The notes: generated from the letters alone by a model not told the origin. 64,000 bases of DNA from Clostridium tertium (GCF_017873245.1 NZ_JAGGJY010000002.1:310001-374000), one strand, 5' to 3'. Counted from the stretch's first letter, positions 43,873 to 52,890 are shown. A program made the numbers and translations.

Positions 43873-44457
43873 TTATATAACCATGTTATTATATATTGTT
43901 TTTTTATTTCCATCTTCATCTACTACCTCAATTATATCATTAAGATTTCTAATGATATTTCTTCCTGCACAGCCAACAACAGTAGCTTGTTCAGGTACTT
44001 CCTTTAAAACTACGGTATTTGCTCCAACTCTAGCCCCCTTTTTTAAAGTTATTGGACCTAATACCTTTGCTCCAGCCCCAATTATTACGTCATCTTCTAC
44101 TGTTGGATGTCTCTTTCCTTTTTCTTTTCCAGTACCACCTAAAGTAACTCCATGATATATAGTGACATTGTCTCCTATTTCACTTGTTTCTCCAATTACT
44201 ACTCCCATACCATGGTCTATAAATAGTCCTTTTCCAATTTTAGCACCTGGATGAATTTCTATTCCTGTAAAAAATCTAGCTAATTGTGATAATAATCTAG
44301 CACAAAAGAATCTTTTATGATTGTACAAAAAATGTGCTATTCTATATGCAATTAATGCATGGATGCAAGGATATAACAAAAGTACTTCTATTTTACTTCT
44401 TGCAGCTGGGTCTCTTTCTAATATATTATTTATATCATAACTTAAATTTTTAAACAC
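43873..44457 (-). CDS. cysE: Serine O-acetyltransferase
   Basis: 194-residue enzyme that acetylates serine, the first step of cysteine synthesis. An N-terminal helical domain (to about residue 60) precedes a left-handed beta helix of hexapeptide repeats with [39 protein letters not shown] and [10 protein letters not shown]. The short form (EpsC-like) is typical of Firmicutes. GTG start at 44457 with GGGAGG. It follows cysK after 41 bases and is covered by the same cysteine T-box. Confidence 0.96.
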   Translation of the reverse strand: MFKNLSYDINNILERDPAARSKIEVLLLYPCIHALIAYRIAHFLYNHKRFFCARLLSQLARFFTGIEIHPGAKIGKGLFIDHGMGVVIGETSEIGDNVTIYHGVTLGGTGKEKGKRHPTVEDDVIIGAGAKVLGPITLKKGARVGANTVVLKEVPEQATVVGCAGRNIIRNLNDIIEVVDEDGNKKTIYNNMVI

Positions 44458-44498
44458 AGCTATTTTCCTCCCTTTGTTAAAATTACTTATTACTAATT

Positions 44499-45407
44499 TT
44501 AATCGTAAATCCCCATTGATATATATTTCTCTCCACCATCAGGTGCTATTACTAAGACTTTTTTCCCCTTGCCAAGTCTTTTAGCTTCTTGAAGTGCTAC
44601 AAATATAGCTGCTCCTGATGATATACCTAGTAATATTCCTTCTTTTTCCGCAAATTCTTTCGTCATCTTAAATGCATCTTCATCCGAAACTTTTATTATT
44701 TCATCAATACACTCTGGATTATATATTTCTGGTATAAATCCTGATCCAAGACCTTGTATATTATGAGCTCCTGCCCTTCCTCCACTTAATACTGGTGATT
44801 TAATGGGCTCTACTGCAATAACTTTAATCTCTTTCATCTTCTCTTTTAGCTTATTCCCAACTCCTGTTACAGTTCCACCAGTTCCTACACCTGCAATAAA
44901 AACATCTAAATTGATTAAGTCTGAACATATCTCTTCTGCTGTAGTTTCATAATGCTTTGTTGAATTTGCTAAATTTTCAAATTGTTGAGGCATAAAATAA
45001 TTATCTTGCTTAGAAAGCTCTTTTGCCTTTTCTATAGCCCCATTCATTCCCTCTGCACCATCAGTTAATATTAGTTCTGCTCCATAAGCCTTTATTAAAT
45101 CTCTTCTTTCCTTACTCATACTATCTGGCATTACAATTATAACTTTATATCCCTTTAATCTTCCAATCATAGCTAAAGCTATACCTGTATTTCCACTTGT
45201 TGGCTCTACAATTACTGAACCTTCTTTTAATAATCCTTCCTTTTCTGCTTTCTCAATCATTCCTAAAGCAGCCCTATCCTTAACACTTCCCCCTGGATTA
45301 TATTTTTCTAATTTAACATAAACCTCTGCACTATCTTCATCATACAGGTTGTTTAATTTTAGTATAGGAGTATTCCCTACTAAATCTAATACACCATTAT
45401 ATATCAT
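44499..45407 (-). CDS. cysK: Cysteine synthase (O-acetylserine sulfhydrylase)
   Basis: 302-residue PLP enzyme that makes cysteine from O-acetylserine and sulfide. Motifs: [11 protein letters not shown], the PLP Lys in [24 protein letters not shown] for substrate, [10 protein letters not shown] for phosphate, and GLGSGFIPE. Two ATGs stand in tandem; the second, at 45407, has the better distance to AGGAGG. It is the first gene after the T-box at 45508-45785 and is followed by cysE, so the pair should be switched on when tRNA-Cys is uncharged. Confidence 0.97.
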   Translation of the reverse strand: MIYNGVLDLVGNTPILKLNNLYDEDSAEVYVKLEKYNPGGSVKDRAALGMIEKAEKEGLLKEGSVIVEPTSGNTGIALAMIGRLKGYKVIIVMPDSMSKERRDLIKAYGAELILTDGAEGMNGAIEKAKELSKQDNYFMPQQFENLANSTKHYETTAEEICSDLINLDVFIAGVGTGGTVTGVGNKLKEKMKEIKVIAVEPIKSPVLSGGRAGAHNIQGLGSGFIPEIYNPECIDEIIKVSDEDAFKMTKEFAEKEGILLGISSGAAIFVALQEAKRLGKGKKVLVIAPDGGEKYISMGIYD

Positions 45408-45507
45408 CATTTCCTCCTACTATTTGAGCTAAACTCAAAAAATAAACTTAGTTACTATATCAATATATAGTCTTTAATTCACGCTATTTTATTAACTATT
45501 ATAAATT

Positions 45508-45785
45508 AAAAACTTCGTCTCTAAACAATATAGAGACGAAGTTAACTCCGTGGTTCCACTCTAATTAGATTAATAAATTAATCTCACTCATAAATGCAAA
45601 TAATGCATCATCATTATAACGGATGATACCGGAAAGTTCTACTATATTTCAAACTTCAACTCCAAAGTGCACTTCATATAAATTGCAGGTAAAAAGTTCT
45701 CATCTTCCTTTTCTTTCTGTAACCTTCCTCTATACTACTCTTCTTTTTCTTAGTTTTTAATTCTGAGTATTTTAGTAAGTTTTAT
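45508..45785 (-). promoter_or_regulatory. T-box leader of cysK-cysE, cysteine (TGC) specifier
   Basis: On the minus strand the T-box core is AGAGTGGAACCACGG (45562-45548), followed by a terminator AACTTCGTCTCTA..TAGAGACGAAGTT with T-run (45508-45545). The specifier region GAAG-TGC-ACTTTGGAGTT places TGC at 45671-45669. The downstream genes make cysteine, which confirms the reading. Its specifier segment differs by a single base from that of the importer T-box at 3 kb. Confidence 0.95.
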
Positions 45786-45791
45786 ATTATC

Positions 45792-45819
45792 ATTATATTC
45801 TTAAAGCTTTAATTGTCAA
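45792..45819 (-). promoter_or_regulatory. Promoter of cysK-cysE
   Basis: On the minus strand TTGACA (45819-45814), a 16-base spacer and TATAAT (45797-45792), beginning 16 bases after the stop of the upstream gene. Same hexamers and spacing as the other cysteine T-box promoter. Confidence 0.85.
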
Positions 45820-45834
45820 CCCACTTTAATCTTT

Positions 45835-47091
45835 CTATTTTATCTTTTTCTTCCAAACTGGATATAAAATTTCATCTATTAAATCATGAGTGTTGACAGC
45901 TCCTATTAATTTATCTTCTTCATCGATTACTGGTATAGCTAATAAATCATATTTAGCTGCAATTTCTATTGCTTCATCTATATTAATATCATGTCTAATT
46001 ACATTAATATTTTCATTCATTATATCTTTAACTTTAACATTAGGCTTATTTAATATTAAATCTAATTGACTTATATCTCCTAATATCCTATCACCTTCAT
46101 CAGTAATATAAATCCTGTAAAGTTCATCTTCTTCAAGTTCTTCCATTTCCCTTAATATATCAATTATTTCACCAACAGTTATATCTAGATTAAATGAAAT
46201 AAAGTCTGTACTCATTATACTACCAACAGCTTCATCTTCATAACTTAATAATTCCTTAACTTCATCTGCATCTTCTTTTTCTAAATTCACAAGAATCTTT
46301 TCTCTTTCATCATCATCTAGTTCGTCTAGAATATCTGCAATTTCATCATTAGGCATATTTTCTAAAAGCTCAGCTGCTTTAGTTTCACTTAAATCTTTTA
46401 TAATACTACCTTTATATTCAGGTTCAATTTCTTCTAATGTATCTGCTGCTAAATCCTCATCTAATGATTCAAAGATTTGTTTTCTTGAACTTGCATCTAA
46501 GTTTTCTAAGATATCTGCTAAGTCTGCTGGATGAAGAGTTGATAGTTTTTTATATGGTACTGCTATTTGTAAGTTGTTGTCTACCATTTCAAGAGATTCA
46601 ACATCATCCCACATTAAAACTCTATCTTCATAATCTTTTCTAAGCATCTTATAGATAAAGCTACCAAACTTTGCGCAATTCATTCTTCTAAATCTTGCCA
46701 TAGGACCAGTTTCAACAGCTATTACCCTATATTCTCCTGCAATTTCAGCTATTCTTAAGTCATCAACTCTAACTACTTGTTTGCCATTAATATCTACTAT
46801 TTTTTTATCTAGTAGATGCTCTGATAAAAGGTAAGAATATGTTCTTGGGAGTATTTCTTTGCTGCCTCTTGTAACTATTTTTATCCTATTGTCTTGTTGA
46901 TAAAAATTAATACTCCTAAACTCATAGTGAAAAGTATATCCATCTCTTTTGACTTTGTAGCCAATTACCCTTGGATATCCATCTTCAGTAGTTACATAAA
47001 TATCTTTAAGTTCTCCAATGCTTTCATCAAACTCGTCATATATCTTTCTCCCTAAGATATTTGTATATAGAAATACTGATAGTTTCTTCAT
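45835..47091 (-). CDS. PRC-barrel / MgtE_N / CBS-pair soluble protein
   Basis: 418 residues with two PRC-barrel-like segments (about 1-85 and 90-175), an MgtE N-terminal superhelical domain (about 180-285; LHPADLADILENLDASSRKQ and DIADILDELDDDERE-type repeats) and two CBS domains (about 290-345, 352-410). The MgtE channel domain is missing and I see no membrane segment. In MgtE these parts sense Mg2+; here they probably sense a metal or nucleotide and act on another protein. I recall relatives beside NRAMP metal transporters, but none is present here. AGGAGG precedes the ATG. A 26-codon ORF and a stem lie in its leader. Confidence 0.88.
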   Translation of the reverse strand: MKKLSVFLYTNILGRKIYDEFDESIGELKDIYVTTEDGYPRVIGYKVKRDGYTFHYEFRSINFYQQDNRIKIVTRGSKEILPRTYSYLLSEHLLDKKIVDINGKQVVRVDDLRIAEIAGEYRVIAVETGPMARFRRMNCAKFGSFIYKMLRKDYEDRVLMWDDVESLEMVDNNLQIAVPYKKLSTLHPADLADILENLDASSRKQIFESLDEDLAADTLEEIEPEYKGSIIKDLSETKAAELLENMPNDEIADILDELDDDEREKILVNLEKEDADEVKELLSYEDEAVGSIMSTDFISFNLDITVGEIIDILREMEELEEDELYRIYITDEGDRILGDISQLDLILNKPNVKVKDIMNENINVIRHDINIDEAIEIAAKYDLLAIPVIDEEDKLIGAVNTHDLIDEILYPVWKKKIK

Positions 47092-47111
47092 ATCTTTTCC
47101 TCCTCACTTTT

Positions 47112-47173
47112 AGAAGAGTAGACAATGAATCAACTATTAATAAGCTTAATTTATAATGAAGTCTATCTCCTCT
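47112..47173 (-). promoter_or_regulatory. Leader stem overlapping the end of the 26-codon ORF
   Basis: On the minus strand AGAGGAGATAGAC (47173-47161) can pair with GTCTACTCTTCT (47123-47112) with one bulged A. The 5' arm lies in codons 18-22 of the small ORF and the 3' arm ends about four bases before the ribosome binding region of the PRC/MgtE_N gene. A ribosome on the small ORF would disrupt the stem, so translational control is possible. No known riboswitch was recognised. Confidence 0.5.
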
Positions 47174-47226
47174 AAAACTCTAATATTCAATTTTGATAAG
47201 TTACTACTCTGAGGGACACCCTCCAT
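47146..47226 (-). CDS. Short ORF / leader peptide (26 residues) upstream of PRC/MgtE_N gene
   Basis: ATG at 47226 with AAGGGGTG eight bases upstream, 26 codons and TAA. The peptide begins MEGVPQSSNL and ends EEIDFIIN; it has no signal or membrane segment. It lies 54 bases before the PRC/MgtE_N/CBS gene on the same strand. The last third overlaps one arm of a leader stem. It could be a regulatory leader peptide, or a small functional protein. Support is the strong Shine-Dalgarno and position; no homologue is known to me. Confidence 0.55.
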   Translation of the reverse strand: MEGVPQSSNLSKLNIRVLEEIDFIIN

Positions 47227-47400
47227 TTTAAATTCACCCCTTATTTATTTAGAATAAATATTATTTCATTTTATTATACATACAATCTCCAATACTATAT
47301 TATATTAAAATACCCTAAAAAGGCAACCTTTTTAAGAATGTAAAATTTAAAATGAATAGTTAAAATTTACGGATATTTTGATTCTCAAAACTTAAAATTC

Positions 47401-47476
47401 AAATAAAAAGACTGATGCTACTTTGTCATCAGTCTAAAAAAGGAACTGCTACATAACTTTTGCAACAATTCCTTTT
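47401..47476 (-). terminator. Two terminators in tandem after the 47.5-48.1 kb membrane gene
   Basis: On the minus strand a stem AAAAGGAATTG..CAGTTCCTTTTTT (about 47476-47436) is followed by AGACTGATG..CATCAGTCTTTTT (47435-47401). Both have T-runs. Confidence 0.85.
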
Positions 47477-47489
47477 CTAAATTAAGTAT

Positions 47490-48131
47490 TTATTTAAATG
47501 TAGATATAGATTTAAATAAGCAAAATAATATTAACACTTCACCAATTATTGGATAAGGATATATACTTATTCCACCTAATAGCAAAATATATTCTACTAT
47601 ATATAAAATTAAACTTACTAGAAGCAACCTCATACCAACTTTATTACAAAACGGCTTATCCAAATTAATTAATATAAACACCGCTAAAGAAGCTAATATA
47701 ATTAAATATATTAAAATTGGTATCATTCCATTTTCTAAGGAAATAATAAACCCAAACTTATTAGTTATACTTATACTAAATTTATATGTATATACTAACA
47801 CAACATATAGTAATCCTAAGATTATCATAAAAATATAATTTCTATTAAACTTTAACTTTTCATTTCTTAAAAAAATGTATAAAGCTGAAAGTATAATTAA
47901 CGGAATACTAAAGTAATTAAGTAAGACATAGTATCTCAAAAAATATATTATCCTTTGTTTTTCTATTATTACTCCACCTAATAAAACTAAGCACCTTAAT
48001 ATTATTGGCATTAACGAAATACTTACAAATAGTCTAATTTTCTTTGGTGATAAATCTATATTCTTTTTTTCTAGATATAAAATAAATGTAATTATAAATA
48101 ACAAAAGACATAAATAACTAAACTCTAACAA
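47490..48131 (-). CDS. Polytopic membrane protein, function unknown
   Basis: 213 residues with six to seven hydrophobic segments and few conserved polar residues; mostly Ile/Leu/Tyr. I do not recognise the family. The start is TTG at 48131 with AGGAG six bases upstream. Two terminators follow the stop. It lies 74 bases after the lipid-kinase gene in the same direction and might be co-transcribed with it. Confidence 0.75.
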   Translation of the reverse strand: MLEFSYLCLLLFIITFILYLEKKNIDLSPKKIRLFVSISLMPIILRCLVLLGGVIIEKQRIIYFLRYYVLLNYFSIPLIILSALYIFLRNEKLKFNRNYIFMIILGLLYVVLVYTYKFSISITNKFGFIISLENGMIPILIYLIILASLAVFILINLDKPFCNKVGMRLLLVSLILYIVEYILLLGGISIYPYPIIGEVLILFCLFKSISTFK

Positions 48132-48205
48132 TTATTACTCCTACCTTTTTATATTACTGCTACTTATAATTATTAAAAAAATTCTCATTTTATTCTAGTT
48201 TTATA

Positions 48206-49087
48206 TTATTTTACGCCTAAAATTTTCAAGCCACCTTTTATACATTTTATATGGAGTGGAAATTCTGGTCCTTTTTCTCCATCAATATCTGTTCCAATAT
48301 CTTCTTGAGATTCAATATATAAATTATTTGTTTTAAAATAAATAACATTATCTGAATCTAAATGTTCACCCTTCAATACTTTAACAAATAGAGGTATTAA
48401 TTCTATTATAGGTATTGCTTTAAATATTATAACATCAAGCTGTCCATCTGTTGCATCTGCTCTTGTAGCTAATTTAAAATTACCAGCTGTTTGACCATTG
48501 AATACTAACATGAAGTACATCTTGCCCTCATATTCCATTTCATCAGACTTAATTTTTATATCAAGCTTTCTAAAGTTTGGTAGTTCTTCTATTCCTTTTA
48601 AATAGTATGCAAGTTTACCTATTGTATTTTTTAAATTTACATCTGTTTTTTGTGAAACGTCTGTAAATAGACCTGTACTTGCAACATTTACAAAATACTT
48701 ATCGTTTATACTTCCTAAATCTACTGCTGTAACTTCAGAAGATAATATTTGTCTGCACGCTTTTGAAACATCTGAAGGCATACCTAAAAATTTTCCAAAA
48801 TCATTAGCTGTTCCAACTGGTAATATTCCTATTGGAACTGAGATTCCACACTTAGTCATTGCATTAACTACATTGTCTATTGTCCCATCTCCACCAGCGA
48901 TTAAAACATAATAATAGTTATTTTCCTTAAAATCATTAAAAGCATTTATAACATCCACTTCTTTATCTATTCTATATGGGACAATCGTGTATCCTGCTTC
49001 TTGGTGTATCTTTATAACCTTATCTAGCTGATCCAATATTAGGTTTTCTCCTGAGTATGGGTTATAAATAAATTTTACCTTTTTCAC
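48206..49087 (-). CDS. Diacylglycerol/lipid kinase (YegS/BmrU family)
   Basis: 293-residue cytoplasmic lipid kinase. Motifs: FIYNPYSGENL, the nucleotide-binding VLIAGGDGTIDNVVNAM and PVGTANDFGKFLG; the C-terminal beta-rich domain ends DGEKGPEFPLHIKCIKGGLK. GTG start at 49087 with AGGAGG six bases upstream. It is transcribed divergently from pssA, so two phospholipid genes share an intergenic region. The exact lipid substrate (diacylglycerol, undecaprenol or other) is not readable. Confidence 0.92.
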   Translation of the reverse strand: MKKVKFIYNPYSGENLILDQLDKVIKIHQEAGYTIVPYRIDKEVDVINAFNDFKENNYYYVLIAGGDGTIDNVVNAMTKCGISVPIGILPVGTANDFGKFLGMPSDVSKACRQILSSEVTAVDLGSINDKYFVNVASTGLFTDVSQKTDVNLKNTIGKLAYYLKGIEELPNFRKLDIKIKSDEMEYEGKMYFMLVFNGQTAGNFKLATRADATDGQLDVIIFKAIPIIELIPLFVKVLKGEHLDSDNVIYFKTNNLYIESQEDIGTDIDGEKGPEFPLHIKCIKGGLKILGVK

Positions 49088-49348
49088 ATTACCCCTCCTA
49101 GGTTAATTTTATATTATATTCCAATTATAAAAACTCTATAATTCCATACAATAAGTATATATAGTATATTACTATATTTTACATATAAATCAAATTAAAT
49201 ATTAGCCTCATTTCTTAATTTTATCTTAATAATTAAATTAATCTTTAAATATCTTATATTTAATAGAAATATATGATATAATATTGCATTGATAATAAGA
49301 CATTAAAGGAACTAAAAATCTTTGTGTCTTAAAACCAGGAGTGATTTT

Positions 49349-49870
49349 ATGAAAAAAAGTTGTATTCCAAATGTTTTTACATTTATTAATTTATCATGTG
49401 GCATAATATCTATTTTATACACTTTTGAAAAAAATTATTTATTTGCTTGCTTCTTTATAATAATAGCAGCACTTGTAGATAGATATGACGGAAGAGTAGC
49501 AAGATGGTTAAATGTTTCTAGTGAACTAGGAAAAGAATTAGACTCATTAGCTGATTTAGTTTCCTTTGGAGTTGCACCATCTATACTTACATTCTTAATG
49601 TATGATTTAGCAAAGGTAGGACCAGCTGGAATAATAGGTATTGCTGTATTATTAGCTTTCCCTATATGTGGAGCTTACAGATTAGCTAGGTATAATACTT
49701 CCACATTTGATGGAGTTTTTACTGGAATTCCTATAACTATTGCAGGAAGTTTCATGGCTGTTTTTGTATTTTTTACATTAAACCATAGATTAACTCCATG
49801 GATTCCAATTATACTTCTAATACTAGGATCTTATCTTATGGTAAGTTCATTTAAATTGAAGAAACTTTAG
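49349..49870 (+). CDS. pssA: CDP-diacylglycerol--serine O-phosphatidyltransferase
   Basis: 173-residue membrane enzyme that makes phosphatidylserine. The CDP-alcohol phosphotransferase motif D-G-X2-A-R-X8-G-X3-D-X3-D is complete, from DGRVARWL to ELDSLADL. Start chosen at the ATG at 49349, which follows AGGAGTG. The N-terminus CIPNVFTFINLSCG is typical of the Gram-positive PssA subgroup. It is one of few plus-strand genes here; psd is not adjacent. It ends at a bidirectional terminator. Confidence 0.95.
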   Translation: MKKSCIPNVFTFINLSCGIISILYTFEKNYLFACFFIIIAALVDRYDGRVARWLNVSSELGKELDSLADLVSFGVAPSILTFLMYDLAKVGPAGIIGIAVLLAFPICGAYRLARYNTSTFDGVFTGIPITIAGSFMAVFVFFTLNHRLTPWIPIILLILGSYLMVSSFKLKKL

Positions 49871-49888
49871 TCACAAAGATAGTAAAAA

Positions 49889-49929
49889 CAAAAAAGCTAT
49901 TTCAATTAATATTGGAATAGCTTTACTTT
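49889..49929. terminator. Bidirectional terminator between pssA and 49.9-kb gene
   Basis: AAAGCTATT-T-CAAT pairs with ATTG-G-AATAGCTTT around a short loop; T-rich on the plus side and A-rich on the minus side. It separates two converging genes. Confidence 0.85.
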
Positions 49930-50280
49930 TTACTCTTCATCTTCTCTTTCTGAATTATCAAAATCTAATTCATAATCTATTTCTGTTAATATATTATCTT
50001 TATTTGTTTTTTCATCTATATACTGTTTTTTCATTTTACAATACCTTGTGTAAGAACTACTACATTCATCTAGTGTTTTTATTATTTCGTCTATTATGTC
50101 CCCTAAGTCATCTGCTCTTTCTACAGCATCCCTTACATGGCTTTTCTTAGCTTCTGATATATTATTTAATTCATTTGCTCCACCAATTAATAGCCTATAA
50201 GAGTTGACCATAGAACCAAGTAAATTAGTCAAATTATTAATTTCGTCATATTGATTTTTGATTAAATCTCTGTATGGCAA
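49930..50280 (-). CDS. Helical acidic protein of 116 residues, unknown
   Basis: Almost wholly predicted helix, probably coiled coil (DLIKNQYDEINNLTNLLGSM; DDLGDIIDEIIKTLDECSSS), with a strongly acidic C-terminus ending EREDEE. No signal or membrane segment. TTG start at 50280 after GAGGTGG. It lies 43 bases after the 345-residue coiled-coil protein, probably in one transcript with it and perhaps rubrerythrin. I do not recognise the family. Confidence 0.65.
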   Translation of the reverse strand: MPYRDLIKNQYDEINNLTNLLGSMVNSYRLLIGGANELNNISEAKKSHVRDAVERADDLGDIIDEIIKTLDECSSSYTRYCKMKKQYIDEKTNKDNILTEIDYELDFDNSEREDEE

Positions 50281-50323
50281 TTAACCACCTCACATTATAC
50301 TATCTAATTATAACTTCACTTAC

Positions 50324-51361
50324 CTATTGTAAACTCTCAGTATCTTCTAAACTTTTATTTTCTACTTCAATATTATTTTTTTCAGAATTACCTTCTACTT
50401 CATCTTTGTTTTCTCTAGTTGTTGTATTTCTTTCTTCTATAGCTATATCTTTTTCCTCAGTTTTAATTTTAATATCATTTTCCTTTATAGCTTTATAATT
50501 TTCTATTTCATTTTCTTCTATAAGTTTATTATTTTCTTTTAAATTATCATTTTCCATAGATTTAACATTAATAGACTCGTTATCTATTAACCTATTCTTT
50601 TTTATTGCTCTTACAAATTTATCTTCTATAAATCTATTATTATTTTTTTGACTCTCTTGTACAAATTCATTATCCATCATATTAAATATATCTGAATCAT
50701 ACTTAGAACTCTCTTCTAATTCTTTATTACCTTTACAAACCTCTTCTTTATTTATTAGTTTACAATTTAAACTTTCTATTTGCTCTCTTAATATCTCCTT
50801 TGCATCATTAACTATTTCATTAATTGTTTTTTCAATAGAATCATAGTTTAGGTTTTCACATTTTAATGATGCTAAATGCTCATTGTAAATATCTTGGATT
50901 TTCCCAATATAATAATATATAATTCCATCTATATCTGCCCTTGACAAAGGTCTTCTTATATTGGAAATAACATTTTTATAATTATTGTATAATTCTCTAA
51001 ATTTATTGACATATAGATTAAGTAATTTTAAACGCTCTCTTTCACTCATATCAAGACAACCTGCTTCTCTGAGTTCTTCCATATATCTCATAAATCCTTT
51101 TACATAATTTGCAATTTGTTCTTCTATGATTTCTTCCTCTACATTTTTCAATTCACTTTCTAAAACTTCTTCGATTTCACCTCTAGAATTTCTAGATATA
51201 CTATATTCTATATCAGCTAACTTTGCTCTACTATTTGGGACACTAAATTCACTTGTCTTTCTTTCTGTATCATACTCCATTGAATCTGTTTCAAAATTAT
51301 ATCTAAAATCTTCATTAAAAAGTACAGGTACAAAAAACTCCTTAGGTATTGATATAAACAT
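50324..51361 (-). CDS. Helical protein with Glu/Asn-rich C-terminal repeats, unknown
   Basis: 345 residues. Residues 1-200 are mostly helical and ordered in appearance (MSERERLKLLNLYVNKFREL; SRADIDGIIYYYIGKIQDIY). Residues about 245-345 are a low-complexity, strongly charged tail built of short Glu/Asn/Lys/Ile units. No signal peptide. AAGGGGG precedes the ATG. It starts 11 bases after rubrerythrin and is followed by another helical protein. I do not recognise the family; a spore or structural role is only a guess. Confidence 0.7.
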   Translation of the reverse strand: MFISIPKEFFVPVLFNEDFRYNFETDSMEYDTERKTSEFSVPNSRAKLADIEYSISRNSRGEIEEVLESELKNVEEEIIEEQIANYVKGFMRYMEELREAGCLDMSERERLKLLNLYVNKFRELYNNYKNVISNIRRPLSRADIDGIIYYYIGKIQDIYNEHLASLKCENLNYDSIEKTINEIVNDAKEILREQIESLNCKLINKEEVCKGNKELEESSKYDSDIFNMMDNEFVQESQKNNNRFIEDKFVRAIKKNRLIDNESINVKSMENDNLKENNKLIEENEIENYKAIKENDIKIKTEEKDIAIEERNTTTRENKDEVEGNSEKNNIEVENKSLEDTESLQ

Positions 51362-51372
51362 GACGTACCCCC

Positions 51373-51915
51373 TTAAACATTTGTAATTTTACAGTATGGT
51401 TTAAAGTATGCTCTTGGATATTTGCATAAAGGGCAAACTAAAGGTGCTTCTTCACCTTCATGGATGTATCCACAATTCATACATACCCATAATGAGCCTT
51501 CAGGACCCCTAAACATGGTTCCATCTTCAAGCTTATCAAATAGTGCTTTAAATCTTTTAGCATGATTTTCTTCTGTTTCAGCTAATTCTTTATAAAAGTC
51601 TGCTATTTCATTAAAGCCCTCACTTCTTGCATCTTCTTCAAACTTTTTATATGAATTTTTATACTCATCTTCTTCACCTAAAATACAATCTAATAAGTTA
51701 TCCTTAGTGCAACCTATCCTGTTTAAAAAACTCCCAAATACTTCTCTTGCATGAGCTAATTCATTTCCTGAAGTTTCGTCAAATATTTCCCCAACCCATT
51801 GATATCCATCTAACCTTGCTTTTTCAGCATATAATGTATACTTAGTTCTTGCTCTAGATTCTCCAGCAAAAGTCCTGTAAAGATTTTGTTCTGTTTTACT
51901 TCCCTTGAACTCCAT
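51373..51915 (-). CDS. Rubrerythrin
   Basis: 180-residue nonheme-iron peroxidase for oxidative-stress defence in anaerobes. The diiron domain (about 1-140) has FAGESRARTKYTLYAEKA, GNELAHAREVFG and ELAETEENHAKRF with the ExxH ligands. The C-terminal rubredoxin-like domain has two Cys pairs in WVCMNCGYIHEG and PLVCPLCKYP. AGGAG precedes the ATG. Two unrecognised helical proteins follow closely downstream and are probably co-transcribed. Confidence 0.96.
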   Translation of the reverse strand: MEFKGSKTEQNLYRTFAGESRARTKYTLYAEKARLDGYQWVGEIFDETSGNELAHAREVFGSFLNRIGCTKDNLLDCILGEEDEYKNSYKKFEEDARSEGFNEIADFYKELAETEENHAKRFKALFDKLEDGTMFRGPEGSLWVCMNCGYIHEGEEAPLVCPLCKYPRAYFKPYCKITNV

Positions 51916-51940
51916 TCTAATCTCCTAAAAATTTATACAC

Positions 51941-52359
51941 TTATACATTATGCATTTTATTATTTAAATGTGAACTTAAGTAGAGTTTTAATGGATATAT
52001 CGTATTATTAACTAATCCTACTCTAGTATGACTATCATTTATTGATACTATCAACCTTACCAATTCATCTTTTATTTCTTCATCTGTATAAGTAGATATA
52101 TTTTTTAATAGGCTATCCATTTCTTCATTAAACTCTTCTTTTGATTTATAAAAAATAAATTCTTATGTTCCTTTGGTAGCTGATATTTTAAAAATTCAAT
52201 ATCTTTTGTCCACTTTTCATTTCTATCACTACTAGATATTATTGGTGAATTAGTAACTCTATTAAATATTTTATTTATAAATATTCCACCTATTTTTAAT
52301 AAGAAAAGTATAATTAACCCCACAGTAATTAATATCTTTTTCTTTTTATTAGTTTTCAT
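51941..52359 (-). pseudogene. S41-type peptidase N-terminal fragment, frameshifted and truncated
   Basis: Starts at an ATG with a good GAGGTGG site and a signal anchor (ILITVGLIILFLL). The frame continues to PKEHKNLFFINQKKS and then soon stops at 52105. If the frame is shifted within the run TTATTTTTTAT, the sequence continues YKSKEEFNEEMDSLLKNIS and then INDSHTRVGLVNN and YPLKLYLSSH before stopping at 51941. INDSHTRVG followed by YPL is typical of the N-terminal region of S41 (CtpA-like) peptidases. The protease domain itself is missing. A decayed gene with at least one frameshift and a deletion. Confidence 0.75.
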
Positions 52360-52395
52360 GATGCCACCTCATAAATATCTCATAAATTTATTTTT

Positions 52396-52530
52396 TTACT
52401 TTTTACATATAATAATAAATCTATGTTCAATACTTTCTATATATCCTTTGTATTCTATTTCTTTATTTAATTTACATAATTCCTCAAAATAATTTTTCAC
52501 TGAAAATTTAAGGAATTCCCATTCAATCAT
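52396..52530 (-). pseudogene. 44-codon fragment, probably decayed coding sequence
   Basis: An open frame from ATG (MIEWEFLKFSVKNYFEELCK...) to TAA without a convincing ribosome binding site. Its composition is protein-like. It lies 36 bases upstream of the S41 pseudogene on the same strand. Probably the end of a lost gene; a real small protein cannot be excluded. Confidence 0.4.
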
Positions 52531-52697
52531 GTTAGTTCAGAAAGACATTTCTTTTCTGTAGCCAATTTATTTACAATAATTACATATAATTATATATTAT
52601 AGGAATTATTAGGTAAATAATTTATAAAAAATAAGATAAGCTTTTTCATCCCATCTTATAATTCTATAACTTCTTAACTCTCTTATTTCTTTTATAT

Positions 52698-52786
52698 TTA
52701 CTCCAATTTTTCATTAACTAATTCATCATCTAAAATGTCCAATAAGTTTTTGCTATTTATATTGCATTCTTTTCCTACACTGAACT
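52698..52786 (-). pseudogene. C-terminal fragment of a lost gene
   Basis: A frame reading SVGKECNINSKNLLDILDDE and ending NEKLE before TAA, with a stop and no start just upstream. It has coding-like character and lies next to the inverted-repeat cassette that begins at 52833. Confidence 0.35.
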
Positions 52787-52832
52787 AATTGATATTATTG
52801 CGAACTAAATAAATTAATTTACTCTTTGAAAA

Positions 52833-52849
52833 TTGAATAGTACGGTATT
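52833..52849 (+). repeat. Left 17-base inverted repeat of the small secreted-protein cassette
   Basis: TTGAATAGTACGGTATT, the exact complement of 53260-53276 on the other side of the gene. It begins two bases after TTGAAA and ends at the beginning of TAAATC, so it could fill the spacer of a weak promoter. Outer bases ATTGCG (about 52797) and CGCAAT (about 53300) are also inverted. Confidence 0.75.
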
Positions 52850-52890
52850 AAATCTTATAGATAGGAAACACTATTTATGAGGTGAAAATT

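Noticed and set aside
47100..47235. Known riboswitch (M-box or yybP-ykoY manganese type) before the PRC/MgtE_N gene
   Set aside because: I looked for the conserved cores of these classes and did not find them; the stem and short ORF explain the visible structure better.
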